Assembly: GCF_004795035.1 (NCBI RefSeq)
Contig: NZ_SSBK01000050.1
Location: forward strand, 1-37,151
Origin: Streptomyces sp. A0958
GTDB lineage: Bacteria > Actinomycetota > Actinomycetes > Streptomycetales > Streptomycetaceae
Length of the DNA stretch: 37,151 nucleotides
Direction of reading: 5' to 3'
The translations under genes and the position numbers were made by a program. This document shows positions 6,660-14,762 of this stretch, piece after piece (position 1 is the first letter of the stretch; each line of letters opens with the position of its first letter). The notes under the pieces are model-generated. The model was not told where the DNA came from. It was given only the letters and a program-made list of their open reading frames with translations, and ran no database searches.

Positions 6660-7661
6660 TCACACCTGCCGGAAGTGGTGGTACAGGTGGTGGACCGCGA
6701 ACCCCATCCCGTCGTACAGCGCGCGGGCGCCCTCGTTGTCCTCCTCGACCTGGAGCCAGGCCGCCGACGCACCCTCGTCCATCGCCTGCCGGGCCAGCGC
6801 GGTCATCACGGCGGTGGCCAGGCCCCGGCGGCGGTGCTCGGGGGCCACCTCGACGGCCATGAAGCCGGCCCACCGCCCGTCCACCACGCACCGCCCGATC
6901 GCGGCGGGCGCCTCCTCGCCGGCCTCGCCGGGCACGGTCGCGAACCACACCGAGGGGCCGCCGTCCAGCACCGCGGTCACCTCCGGGCCCGGGACCCCGA
7001 CCCGCTGGTAGCGGGCGAGCCACGCCTCGTCGGCCGTACGGCCGAGCCGTACCCGGGACACCTCCGCCGGCAGGTCACCGATCGGAGCCAGGGCCGCGAT
7101 CCGTACGGCCGCCGTCACCTCGCGCCGCCAGCCGTGCTCCTCCAGCGCCGCGCACAACTTTTCCTGCGTGCCCTCGGCGCCGGTCGCGGTCTGCACGTAA
7201 GCGGGCAGGCCCCGGTCCGCGTACCACTGCCTCACGCGCCCGAGCGCCACGCCGAGGGGCACGCACGGGTCGCCGAGCGGGAGTACGGAATTGGCGCGGC
7301 GGGTGAAACCGCCGGAGGCGCGCAGCAGCCACTCGCCCAGCGGTTCGCTCTCCGCGGGCGGCCAGGCGCGCGTGGTCACCCGGGCCAGCTCCTCGAAGGA
7401 GGCGGCCGGGCCGCGTCGGCGGGCCGGGGCGGCCGGCACGACCTTGCCCGCCACCAGGGAGGACTCCGGGATGTGCACCGACTCGCCGCTCCTGGGTGTG
7501 ATGGAGAGCACACCCTTGTCCCATGATGTGAGAACGCCGACCGTGTCGGTGAATTTCGGCCCCTTCGGGCCGTCCTCGGTCACACGCCGGACTGATACCC
7601 GTTTGCCCACGTCAGCCGGTGCAATTCGGACCTCCAGCCGTCCGCCGATGGTGAATTCCAC
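6660..7661 (-). CDS. GNAT-family N-acetyltransferase with an N-terminal SH3-like domain
   Basis: A 333-residue protein. The first 75 residues form a small beta-rich domain (RLEVRIAPADVGKRVSVRRV through SWDKGVLSITPRSGE). The rest is a tandem GNAT region. The acetyl-CoA-binding motif A is EVAPEHRRRGLATAVMTAL near residue 270, and motif B follows (WLQVEEDNEGARALYDGMGF). The C-terminal half looks catalytically competent; the substrate is unknown. It heads the operon with the SirB1-type gene and is divergent from the ferredoxin gene. Confidence 0.88.
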   Translation of the reverse strand: MEFTIGGRLEVRIAPADVGKRVSVRRVTEDGPKGPKFTDTVGVLTSWDKGVLSITPRSGESVHIPESSLVAGKVVPAAPARRRGPAASFEELARVTTRAWPPAESEPLGEWLLRASGGFTRRANSVLPLGDPCVPLGVALGRVRQWYADRGLPAYVQTATGAEGTQEKLCAALEEHGWRREVTAAVRIAALAPIGDLPAEVSRVRLGRTADEAWLARYQRVGVPGPEVTAVLDGGPSVWFATVPGEAGEEAPAAIGRCVVDGRWAGFMAVEVAPEHRRRGLATAVMTALARQAMDEGASAAWLQVEEDNEGARALYDGMGFAVHHLYHHFRQV

Positions 7662-7778
7662 AGCTCTGTCCGCCCCTCCTGTTCGGATCGTGCCCGCGAA
7701 CGGAGATACTAGGTGCGGGCATCGACGACGCCGCGCTCCCGCGCGAGAGCCAACGCCCTACCGAGGAGGAACGACAGC

Positions 7779-8099
7779 GTGACCTACGTCATCGCGCAGC
7801 CTTGTGTCGACGTGAAGGACAAGGCCTGCATCGAAGAGTGCCCCGTCGACTGCATCTATGAGGGCCAGCGGTCCTTGTACATCCACCCGGACGAGTGCGT
7901 CGACTGCGGAGCCTGCGAGCCGGTCTGCCCGGTGGAAGCGATCTTCTACGAGGACGACACCCCGGACGAGTGGAAGGACTACTACAAGGCGAATGTGGAG
8001 TTCTTCGACGACCTCGGTTCGCCGGGTGGCGCCTCCAAGCTGGGCCTGATCGAGCGCGACCACGCGTTCATCGCCGCGCTGCCGCCGCAGAACCAGTAA
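7779..8099 (+). CDS. fdxA: Seven-iron (3Fe-4S/4Fe-4S) ferredoxin
   Basis: A 106-residue soluble electron carrier. Cysteines at 9, 17, 21, 25, 40, 43, 46 and 50 match 7Fe ferredoxins. By analogy with the Azotobacter protein, 9/17/50 hold the 3Fe-4S cluster, 21/40/43/46 hold the 4Fe-4S cluster, and Cys25 is free. The acidic C-terminal extension is typical of the actinobacterial FdxA/FdxC type. The start is GTG at 7779, 10 bases after a GAGGAG site; the upstream extension is not family-like. A hairpin separates it from dapC, as in the same gene pair in mycobacteria. Confidence 0.95.
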   Translation: MTYVIAQPCVDVKDKACIEECPVDCIYEGQRSLYIHPDECVDCGACEPVCPVEAIFYEDDTPDEWKDYYKANVEFFDDLGSPGGASKLGLIERDHAFIAALPPQNQ

Positions 8100-8124
8100 C
8101 AGCGCCCCGGCACGTGCGCCGCCC

Positions 8125-8157
8125 CGGTCCCGTACGGCTCGTCGCCGTGCGGGACCG
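8125..8157 (+). terminator. Hairpin terminator between fdxA and dapC
   Basis: 13-base arms (CGGTCCCGTACGG at 8125-8137, CCGTGCGGGACCG at 8145-8157) contain one G.U pair and a 7-base loop. It starts 26 bases after the fdxA stop. Confidence 0.7.
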
Positions 8158-8220
8158 AGGTGTTTCCCGCGGTCCCTCCCGGGCCGCCCGCGTGAACCCC
8201 GTACGAGAAAGCAGAGAGCC

Positions 8221-9315
8221 GTGTCCGCAGTCTCCTCCCGCCTCCCGGTCTTCCCCTGGGACAAGCTGGCGCCCTACAAGTCGACGGCCGAGGCTCACTC
8301 GGACGGCATCGTGGACCTGTCCGTCGGCACGCCCGTCGACCCGGTTCCCGAGCTGATCCGGCAGGCGCTCGTCGCGGCCGCGGACAGCCCCGGCTATCCG
8401 ACGGTGTGGGGGACCGCCGCGCTGCGCGACGCGCTCACCGGCTGGGTGGAGCGGCGGCTCGGCGCGGTCTCGGTGGCCCACGAGAACGTGCTGCCCGTCG
8501 TCGGCTCCAAGGAACTGGTCGCCTGGCTGCCGACGCAGCTCGGCCTCGGCGCCGGCGACAAGGTCGCCCACCCGCGGCTCGCCTACCCGACGTACGAGGT
8601 CGGCGCCCGGCTCTGCGGCGCCGAGCCCGTCGCGTACGACGACCCGACCGAGCTGGACCCGGCCGGTCTGAAGCTGCTCTGGCTCAACTCCCCGTCCAAC
8701 CCGACCGGCCGGGTCCTGGCCAAGGACGAGCTGATCCGGATCGTCGCCTGGGCGCGCGAGCACGGCGTGCTGATCTTCAGCGACGAGTGCTACCTGGAGC
8801 TGGGCTGGGAGGCCGAACCGGTCTCCGTGCTCCACCCGGACGTCTGCGGCGGTACGTACGAGGGCGTCGTCGCCGTCCACTCGCTCTCCAAGCGGTCCAA
8901 CCTCGCCGGCTACCGCGCCGCGTTCATCGCGGGCGACGCGGCCGTGCTGGGCGAGCTGCTTCAGATCCGCAAGCACGGCGGGATGATGACGCCCGCGCCC
9001 GTCCAGGCCGCGACCGTCGCCGCGCTCGGCGACGACACGCACGTCGCCGAGCAGCGCACCCGCTACGCCGAGCGGCGCGCCGCCCTGCGCACGGCCCTGG
9101 AGGCGCACGGCTTCCGGATCGAGCACAGCGAGGCGAGCCTCTACCTGTGGGCGACCCGCGACGAACCGTGCTGGGACACCGTCGCGTACCTGGCGGAGCT
9201 GGGCGTCCTGGTGGCGCCCGGAGACTTCTACGGGCCGGCCGGCGACCGCTTCGTGCGCGTGGCGTTGACGGCCACCGACGAGCGCGTGGCGGCCGCGGTC
9301 AAGCGGCTGGGCTGA
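8221..9315 (+). CDS. dapC: Succinyldiaminopimelate aminotransferase (class I/II PLP enzyme)
   Basis: A 364-residue PLP aminotransferase of the actinobacterial DapC type. It makes N-succinyl-diaminopimelate from the keto acid, using glutamate, in lysine and peptidoglycan precursor synthesis. Visible landmarks are the cofactor-contacting NSPSNPTGR (about 158-166), DECYLEL after residue 188, the Schiff-base Lys224 in SLSKRSNLAGYR, and the C-terminal substrate-carboxylate Arg in RFVRVALT. The start is GTG. A gene for the following pathway step, dapE, lies 1.8 kb downstream. Some homologues also transaminate prephenate or aromatic acids, so the exact specificity is inferred. Confidence 0.9.
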   Translation: MSAVSSRLPVFPWDKLAPYKSTAEAHSDGIVDLSVGTPVDPVPELIRQALVAAADSPGYPTVWGTAALRDALTGWVERRLGAVSVAHENVLPVVGSKELVAWLPTQLGLGAGDKVAHPRLAYPTYEVGARLCGAEPVAYDDPTELDPAGLKLLWLNSPSNPTGRVLAKDELIRIVAWAREHGVLIFSDECYLELGWEAEPVSVLHPDVCGGTYEGVVAVHSLSKRSNLAGYRAAFIAGDAAVLGELLQIRKHGGMMTPAPVQAATVAALGDDTHVAEQRTRYAERRAALRTALEAHGFRIEHSEASLYLWATRDEPCWDTVAYLAELGVLVAPGDFYGPAGDRFVRVALTATDERVAAAVKRLG

Positions 9316-9339
9316 GTCCTTCCGGGACGACACGCGCGA

Positions 9340-9369
9340 GGGCCCCGGGAGTGCGCACTCCCGGGGCCC
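9340..9369. terminator. Bidirectional terminator between dapC and the secreted-protein gene
   Basis: A perfect 30-bp palindrome with 15-base arms and no spacer (GGGCCCCGGGAGTGC and its complement). It lies 25 bases after the dapC stop and 28 bases past the stop of the convergent gene at 9398. It can serve both strands. Confidence 0.85.
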
Positions 9370-9397
9370 CGCACGTGCCTGCGAACCGGACCGCGTG

Positions 9398-9808
9398 TCA
9401 GCCGATCGGCAGGCCCTTGGTGAGGTCGTCGGTGGACAGGCCGCCCTTGGCGGCCTTGGAGACGGTCGAGACGGCGTCGCCCTTGGCCGCGCCCTTGGCG
9501 GTCTTGGAGACGTTCTTCGCGGCGGGGGCGGCCTTGGTGCCGACGTCCCCGAGGGTCTTGCTCGCCACCGGCAGCGTGGTGCCGACGACCTTGCCGCCGG
9601 CCTTGCCCGCGGTGTCGGAGGCCGGCTTGGCCGCGCCTTCGACCGCCTTGCCGAGACCGGAACCCTCGACGCTGGTGAGGCCGCCGAGGTCCGGGGCCTG
9701 CGGGAGCTCCGCGGCACCCGCGGCGCCGGCCGCACCGACCACGGGGGCCGCACCCGCCGCGATCAGCAGCGCGGTACGGGCGATCCGACGGGTCAGGGGG
9801 AGGGACAT
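9398..9808 (-). CDS. Small secreted Ala/Gly/Lys-rich protein
   Basis: A 136-residue protein with a clear signal peptide: RR at positions 7-8, a hydrophobic core ending in GAAGAAGAAE, cleavage near residue 33. The mature part is low complexity, rich in Ala, Gly, Lys and Thr with repeated KTAKGAAKG-like blocks, and has no Cys. ATG 9808 has a perfect GAAGGAG site. Similar proteins are annotated in Streptomyces only as secreted or ATP-binding, with no evidence I can see for the latter. Function unknown. Confidence 0.8.
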   Translation of the reverse strand: MSLPLTRRIARTALLIAAGAAPVVGAAGAAGAAELPQAPDLGGLTSVEGSGLGKAVEGAAKPASDTAGKAGGKVVGTTLPVASKTLGDVGTKAAPAAKNVSKTAKGAAKGDAVSTVSKAAKGGLSTDDLTKGLPIG

Positions 9809-10177
9809 GATGCTCCTTCGACGGGAGGGAAGTTCGGGCTGTCCGTGGGTCGGACGCCATGACAACCGCCGTGGGGGCGGGTGAGGTTGCGGTGCGGTGA
9901 CGTAAAGACTGGGCAATGCGTCGGATAATCCGCAGCGGAGGAACCCGGGCAAACGCTGCATTCCGCGATCACCCGCCGAACCGTCACTTCCCGTGCGCCG
10001 CAAGGGAATCGGGGGATCGGGCCGGTGCTCTGCGCGCCACCGCGCCGGGGGCGCCCACGCGGACGACGGTCCCCCCGCACGGACGACGCCTCGCACGGAC
10101 GCGCGAGGCGGCTGGCGTGCGTGCCAGGCGTCGCCCGGCAGGCGGGACTCTCAAAAAACGCCCTATTGGGACGGCCG
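9809..10177. other. 369-bp intergenic region: terminator plus upstream region of the secreted gene
   Basis: No credible gene is seen. The right end holds the terminator of the upstream minus-strand gene (10153-10177). The middle has short GC-rich inverted repeats, such as GCCTCGC/GCGAGGC near 10087-10110 and CTGGC/GCCAG near 10111-10126. The left part must contain the promoter of the secreted-protein gene, but I could not pick convincing -35/-10 hexamers. Confidence 0.5.
10153..10173 (-). terminator. Intrinsic terminator with a real T tract
   Basis: On the minus strand a short hairpin (CG-U-CCC AATA GGG-CG, 10173-10159) is followed by six T residues (10158-10153). It begins 5 bases past the TAA of the gene at 10178. 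A textbook U tract is uncommon in this GC-rich sequence. Confidence 0.75.
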
Positions 10178-11113
10178 TTAGCGGACGAGGAGCATCCGGA
10201 CCTCGCCGGTGTCCGAGGCCGTGCGCTCGGACACCTTGCGCTCCGTGTGCCAGCCCGATCCGGCGGCCCACACCCGGCCCCCGTACGCGACCTCGTCGAT
10301 GCCCAGCGCCTCGGACTGGGCCACCGCCCAGTGCGCCAGCTCCCAGCCCCGTTGCGGCGCGCCGTCCCGGGCGGCGCGGCGGTCCGCCCGCACCGGTACC
10401 GTCAGCGCCCCCGGAACCGTGGCACCCGCCGTGGGAGCGGGGCCCTTCGCGTCGGCGGGCAGCACGTCCTTGCCGAAGGCGCGCACCAGGGCGGCCCGCA
10501 CCTTCGAGGCGTCACCCGTCCCGGCCGTGGCCCGCGGCGGCTCGCAGTCCAGCGCGCCCGGCATACGCCCGGTCAGCGCGGCGGCCAGCAGCGCCGCGTC
10601 CGGCTCGTGTTTCGCGTACGCCTGCGGGAAGCCGCTGCGCTGGACGCGCTGTGCGGCCTCGGTCAGCGGCAGCCGCGAGTAGCCGGGCACCTCGGCCAGG
10701 TGCTGGTAGAACTTCCCGGCCGAGTACACCGGGTCCATGATCTGCTTCTCGGTGCCCCAGCCCTGCGAGGGGCGCTGCTGGAACAGCCCCAGCGAATCCC
10801 GGTCGCCGTGGCCGATGTTGCGCAGCCCGGACTCCTGCAACGCGGTCGCCAGCGCGATCGTCACCGCCCGCTCCGGCATCCCGCGAGTGGTGCCGACCGC
10901 GGAGATCGTCGCAGCGTTCGCGGCCTGCTCGGGCGTCAGCCGGTACGAACCGTCCGCCGACCGCACCGTGCACCGGTCGGACCCCCGGTCGCCCGAAACG
11001 TACTGAACGGTCAGATATCCGCCCACCGCGACCAGTACGCCGAGGGTCGCCGCGATCCGCAGCCGACGGCTGCGGCCGGGGCGACGGCTGGCAGCGGGAA
11101 CGGTCCTGGGCAC
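10178..11113 (-). CDS. Membrane-anchored conserved protein with a lysozyme-like N-terminal domain
   Basis: A 311-residue protein with an Arg-rich cytoplasmic start, one membrane segment (about residues 20-42, LRIAATLGVLVAVGGYLTV) and an extracytoplasmic domain. The part around TIALATALQESGLRNIGHGDRDSLGLFQQRPSQGWG resembles a lysozyme-like/SLT fold, with a possible catalytic Glu in ALQESG. The C-terminus (WELAHWAVAQSEALGIDEV) is a conserved tail of unknown role. The start is GTG at 11113, facing dapE across only 35 bp. Hydrolytic activity on peptidoglycan is plausible but unproven. Confidence 0.78.
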   Translation of the reverse strand: MPRTVPAASRRPGRSRRLRIAATLGVLVAVGGYLTVQYVSGDRGSDRCTVRSADGSYRLTPEQAANAATISAVGTTRGMPERAVTIALATALQESGLRNIGHGDRDSLGLFQQRPSQGWGTEKQIMDPVYSAGKFYQHLAEVPGYSRLPLTEAAQRVQRSGFPQAYAKHEPDAALLAAALTGRMPGALDCEPPRATAGTGDASKVRAALVRAFGKDVLPADAKGPAPTAGATVPGALTVPVRADRRAARDGAPQRGWELAHWAVAQSEALGIDEVAYGGRVWAAGSGWHTERKVSERTASDTGEVRMLLVR

Positions 11114-11135
11114 GGGGTCACCGTACGACAGACGC

Positions 11136-11141
11136 TAGGGT
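11136..11141 (+). promoter_or_regulatory. -10 element of a leaderless dapE promoter
   Basis: TAGGGT (TAnnnT class) is followed by exactly 7 bases and then the dapE ATG, so transcription should start at or next to the start codon. There is no ribosome site in the gap, which agrees with a leaderless message. No good -35 was found. Confidence 0.5.
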
Positions 11142-11148
11142 CGTAGCC

Positions 11149-12228
11149 ATGGCCGAAAGCACGCTTGACCTCACCCTGGACGGGCCCGCCCTCACCGCCG
11201 CGCTCGTCGACTTCCCCTCGGTCAGCGGGGAGGAGAAGGACCTGGCGGACGCCATCGAGTCGGCGCTGCGGACCCTGCCGCACCTGATCGTCGACCGGTA
11301 CGGGAACAACGTCGTGGCCAGGACGGATCTCGGCCGCTCCGAACGCGTCATCCTGGCCGGTCACATCGACACCGTGCCGATCGCCGACAACGTGCCCTCC
11401 CGGCTCGACGCCGACGGCCTGCTCTGGGGCTGCGGCACCTCCGACATGAAGTCCGGCGTCGCCGTCCAGCTGCGGATCGCCGCCACCGTGCCCGAGCCCA
11501 ACCGCGACCTCACCTTCGTCTTCTACGACAACGAAGAGGTCGCCGCCCACCTCAACGGCCTCGGCCACATCGCCGACGCCCACCCCGACTGGCTGGCGGG
11601 CGACTTCGCCGTCCTCCTGGAGGGCTCCGACGGAGAGGTCGAGGGCGGCTGCCAGGGCACCCTGCGCGTCTTCCTCCACCTGCGCGGCGAGCGGGCGCAC
11701 TCCGCGCGCAGCTGGATGGGGTCCAACGCCGTCCACGCCGCCGCCCCGGTCCTCGCCCGCCTCGCCGCCTACGAGCCGCGCCGGCCGGTGATCGACGGCC
11801 TGGAGTACCACGAGGGCCTCAACGCCGTACGCATCGAGGGCGGCGTCGCCAACAACGTCATCCCCGACGCCTGCACGGTCGTCGTCAACTACCGCTACGC
11901 CCCCGACCTCGGCCAGGAAGAGGCGCTGGCGCACGTACGCGAGGTCTTCGACGGCTGCGGGGTCGCCGAGTTCACCGTCGACGACCACTCCGGCGCGGCC
12001 ATGCCCGGCCTCTCCCACCCGGCGGCCAAGGCGTTCATGGACGCGGTCGGCGGCACCGCCCGGCCCAAGTTCGGCTGGACGGACGTGGCCCGCTTCGGCT
12101 CCCTCGGCGTTCCGGCGGTGAACTACGGCCCCGGCGACCCGATCCTCGCCCACAAGCGCGACGAGCACGTGAAGGTCGAGCGCATCACCCACTGCGAGGA
12201 CCGCCTGCGCTCCTGGCTCACCGCCTGA
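11149..12228 (+). CDS. dapE: Succinyl-diaminopimelate desuccinylase (M20 metallopeptidase family)
   Basis: A 359-residue dizinc hydrolase. It removes succinate from N-succinyl-LL-diaminopimelate, giving LL-DAP for lysine and cell wall. The metal and catalytic residues are visible: His72 and Asp74 in LAGHIDTVP, Asp99 in CGTSDMKSG, and Glu129/Glu130 in YDNEEV. A C-terminal metal His is probable in LAHKRDEHV. The dimerisation domain occupies about residues 175-290. Length and motifs fit the actinobacterial DapE group. It lies downstream of dapC on the same strand but under its own leaderless-type promoter. Confidence 0.95.
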   Translation: MAESTLDLTLDGPALTAALVDFPSVSGEEKDLADAIESALRTLPHLIVDRYGNNVVARTDLGRSERVILAGHIDTVPIADNVPSRLDADGLLWGCGTSDMKSGVAVQLRIAATVPEPNRDLTFVFYDNEEVAAHLNGLGHIADAHPDWLAGDFAVLLEGSDGEVEGGCQGTLRVFLHLRGERAHSARSWMGSNAVHAAAPVLARLAAYEPRRPVIDGLEYHEGLNAVRIEGGVANNVIPDACTVVVNYRYAPDLGQEEALAHVREVFDGCGVAEFTVDDHSGAAMPGLSHPAAKAFMDAVGGTARPKFGWTDVARFGSLGVPAVNYGPGDPILAHKRDEHVKVERITHCEDRLRSWLTA

Positions 12229-12276
12229 CCCACGACCTGACCTCCCGCATTCCCCTTTCCGTAACCCGCGGCGATC

Positions 12277-12315
12277 TACGCTGGCGTGAGACGGAGGCGT
12301 CGCAGGACGCCTCCG
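12277..12315 (+). promoter_or_regulatory. Putative promoter and 10-bp hairpin in the LOG-gene leader
   Basis: A TACGCT -10-like hexamer (12277-12282) predicts a start near 12289. Directly after it lies a perfect 10-bp inverted repeat with a GCAG loop (CGGAGGCGTC at 12292-12301, complement at 12306-12315). The hairpin would form the 5' end of the message, ending 22 bases before the ATG at 12338. It could stabilise the transcript or act as an operator. No terminator function is expected because it precedes the gene. Confidence 0.4.
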
Positions 12316-12337
12316 ACGTCGGCGGAGGGAGCAGGTC

Positions 12338-13123
12338 ATGGGCAACCCCGAGGATGCGCGCATTCCCGAAGGTGCGGAGATCCCGGAAGGCGCGGTACGG
12401 CCCGAGGAGCAGCGCCTCGGCCCGGTGCTGCGCCGCAGGGACCAGGTACAGCCCGGTACGACCGATCAGCGGCTGCTGGACTCCGAGGACGACTCCGAGT
12501 GGGTGCACACCGACCCGTGGCGGGTGATGCGCATCCAGTCGGAGTTCGTCGAGGGCTTCGGCGCGCTCGCCGAACTGCCGAGCGCCATCAGCGTCTTCGG
12601 CTCGGCCCGCACCCCGGCCGGAGCGCCGGAGTACGAGGCGGGCGTACGGATCGGCCGGGCGCTGGTCGACGCGGGCTTCGCGGTCATCACCGGGGGCGGC
12701 CCGGGGGCGATGGAGGCGGCGAACAAGGGCGCGCGCGAGGGGAAGGGCGTCTCGGTCGGCCTCGGCATCGAGCTGCCCTTCGAGTCCGGCCTCAACCCGC
12801 ACGTCGACATCGGCGTCAACTTCCGCTACTTCTTCGTCCGCAAGACGATGTTCGTGAAGTACGCCCAGGGCTTCGTCGTCCTGCCCGGCGGCCTCGGCAC
12901 CCTGGACGAACTCTTCGAAGCACTGACCCTCGTCCAGACCGGCAAGGTAACCCGCTTCCCGATCGTCCTCTTCGGCACCGCCTACTGGGGCGGCCTGGTG
13001 GACTGGCTGCGGGACACGGTGGTGGCCCAGGGCAAGGCCTCGGCGAAGGACCTCCTGCTGTTCCACGTGACGGACGACGTGGACGAGGCGGTGTCCCTGG
13101 TAACGAAGGAGGTCGGCCGCTGA
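12338..13123 (+). CDS. LOG-family (TIGR00730) nucleotide phosphoribohydrolase-like protein
   Basis: A 261-residue Rossmann-fold protein of the lysine-decarboxylase-like/LOG family. Members release free cytokinin-like bases from nucleoside monophosphates or hydrolyse other nucleotides. Signature motifs are GSART (about 88-92), TGGGPGAMEAANKGA (118-132) and PGGLGTLDE near 187-195, with catalytic Arg and Glu as in the family. ATG 12338 has GGAGG upstream. It matches Rv1205, a characterised LOG in M. tuberculosis, by both context and family. The long hydrophilic N-terminus (about 70 residues) is typical of the actinobacterial form. Confidence 0.88.
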   Translation: MGNPEDARIPEGAEIPEGAVRPEEQRLGPVLRRRDQVQPGTTDQRLLDSEDDSEWVHTDPWRVMRIQSEFVEGFGALAELPSAISVFGSARTPAGAPEYEAGVRIGRALVDAGFAVITGGGPGAMEAANKGAREGKGVSVGLGIELPFESGLNPHVDIGVNFRYFFVRKTMFVKYAQGFVVLPGGLGTLDELFEALTLVQTGKVTRFPIVLFGTAYWGGLVDWLRDTVVAQGKASAKDLLLFHVTDDVDEAVSLVTKEVGR

Positions 13124-13160
13124 GCGCTACTCCTTCCAGCCCCGCCCCGGGTTGTCTTCC

Positions 13161-13660
13161 CAGCCGCGCCGGCGTTTGAGGAGCGGGTTTGGGGCGGAGC
13201 CCCGAAGGCCCAGCCCCTCCGGCGTTTGAGGAGCGGGCCCGGGGCGGCGCCCAGAAACCCCAGCCTCGTCGGCGTTTGAGGAGCGGGTTCGGGGCGGCGC
13301 CCAGAAGGCCCAGCCCCTCCGGCGTTTGAGGAGCGGGCGCGGGGCGGCGCCCAGAAACCCCAGCCTCGTCGGCGTTTGAGGAGCGGGTTCGGGGCGGCGC
13401 CCAGAAACCCCAGCCTCGTCGGCGTTTGAGGAGCGGGTTCGGGGCGGCGCCCAGAAAGCCCAGCCCCTCCGGCGTTTGAGGAGCGGGCCCGGGGCGGCGC
13501 CCAGAAACCCCAGCCTCGTCGGCGTTTGAGGAGCGGGTTCGGGGCGGCGCCCAGAAAGCCCAGCCCCTCCGGCGTTTGAGGAGCGGGCCCGGGGCGGCGC
13601 CCAGAAAGCCCAGCCCCTCCGGCGCTTGAGGAGCGGGCCCGGGGCGGCGCCCCGGTTTCG
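13161..13660. repeat. Array of ten 50-bp tandem repeats in an intergenic region
   Basis: The core GGCGTTTGAGGAGCGGG recurs at 13171 and then every 50 bases through 13621 (the last has GGCGCTTGAG). Units are joined by GGGGCGGCGCCCAGAA. Leaving out the diverged first unit, there are two unit types. Type A has CAGCCCCTCC before the core and CCC (once CGC) after it; type B has CAGCCTCGTC before and TTC after. The order for units 2-10 is A B A B B A B A A, and the flanks always change together. The whole gene-free stretch 13124-13769 consists of this array plus a GC-rich tail with CGCC/CCCCTACGCCAGCC mini-repeats. A 50-bp period is not a codon multiple, so it is not coding. The core resembles a dispersed intergenic repeat I associate with Streptomyces genomes. 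Confidence 0.9.
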
Positions 13661-13769
13661 GGAAGGGGCGGGTAGGGGAACAAGCCCGCCGCAGGCGCCC
13701 ACCCGCCGCAGGCCCACCGCCCCGCTCCGGCCCCCGCCCCGCCCCCTACGCCAGCCCCCGCCGCGCCCC

Positions 13770-14642
13770 CTACGCCAGCCCCCGCCGCGCGACCGCCGGC
13801 GCCCGGCGTCCCGCGATGGACGCCACCATGTCCAGGACGTCCCGGGTCTCGGCCACCTCGTGCACCCGGTACACCCGCGCCCCCAGCCACGCGGACACCG
13901 CGGTCGTGGCCAGCGTCCCGAGCAGCCGCTCCTTCACCGGACGGTCGAGCGTCTCGCCCACGAAGTCCTTGTTGGAGAGCGAGACCAGCACCGGCCACCC
14001 CGTGTCCGTCATCTCGCCGAGCCGGCGCGTGGCCTCCAGCGAGTGCCGGGTGTTCTTCCCGAAGTCGTGACCGGGGTCGATCATGATGCCGTCCGGCCGG
14101 ACCCCGAGCCCCACGGCCCGCTCGGCCAGCCCCACGGTCACCCGCAGGATGTCGGCCATCACGTCCTCGTACCCCACCCGGTGCGGCCGGGTCCTCGGCT
14201 CCGCGCCGCCGGCGTGCGTGCACACCAGCCCGGCCCCGTACCGCGCGGCGACCTCCGCCAGCTTCGGGTCCACCCCGCCCCACGCGTCGTTCAGCAGATC
14301 CGCCCCGGCCTCGCAGACCGCCTCGCCGACCTCGTGGCGCCAGGTGTCGACACTGATCACCACGTCCGGGTGGCGGCGGCGCACCTCCGCGACGAAGCCC
14401 ACCGTGCGGCGGGCCTCCTCCTCGGCGGTGACCTCCTCGCCGGGACCGGCCTTGACGCCGCCGATGTCGATGATCGCCGCGCCGTCGGCCACGGCCTGCT
14501 CGACCCGGTCGAGCGCGGGCTCGTCCTGGAAGGTGGCGCCCCGGTCGTAGAAGGAGTCCGGGGTGCGGTTCACGATCGCCATGATCACCGGCTCGTGCGC
14601 ACCGAATTCGCGCCGCCCCAGCCGGAGCGCACCGCTTGCCAT
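13770..14642 (-). CDS. folP2: Dihydropteroate synthase homologue, FolP2 type
   Basis: A 290-residue TIM barrel of the dihydropteroate synthase family, which joins p-aminobenzoate to dihydropterin pyrophosphate. The first motif reads MAIVNRTPDSFYDRG, not the classical NVTPDSFSDGG. This variant is typical of the second actinobacterial copy, whose M. tuberculosis form lacks normal activity as I recall. Other landmarks are IIDIGG, SVDTWR, DAWGG, DPGHDFGK, LVSLSNKDFVGE and YRVHEVAETRDVLDM. ATG 14642 is chosen for its AGAGGGA site. It is transcribed away from the DivIVA-like/tag pair and towards the repeat array. The gpgS gene that adjoins folP2 in mycobacteria is absent here. Confidence 0.88.
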   Translation of the reverse strand: MASGALRLGRREFGAHEPVIMAIVNRTPDSFYDRGATFQDEPALDRVEQAVADGAAIIDIGGVKAGPGEEVTAEEEARRTVGFVAEVRRRHPDVVISVDTWRHEVGEAVCEAGADLLNDAWGGVDPKLAEVAARYGAGLVCTHAGGAEPRTRPHRVGYEDVMADILRVTVGLAERAVGLGVRPDGIMIDPGHDFGKNTRHSLEATRRLGEMTDTGWPVLVSLSNKDFVGETLDRPVKERLLGTLATTAVSAWLGARVYRVHEVAETRDVLDMVASIAGRRAPAVARRGLA

Positions 14643-14762
14643 CCGTGTCCCTCTCTGTGAATCCGCCCCGCAGACACCTGCCGAGGCCAACTGCCGACCC
14701 TAACTGTCACTGCCTCATGGCACGATCGGACCCGGACGAATTCCGCTCCCGGGGAGATACGC

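Noticed and set aside
13161..13660. CRISPR array interpretation of the 50-bp repeats
   Set aside because: There are no unique spacers, since the whole unit repeats, and no cas genes are nearby.
13127..14283. Open frames with PPRARSSNAGGAGLSGR-like repeats across the 50-bp array
   Set aside because: A 50-bp period changes frame at each unit; the frames stay open only through base composition.
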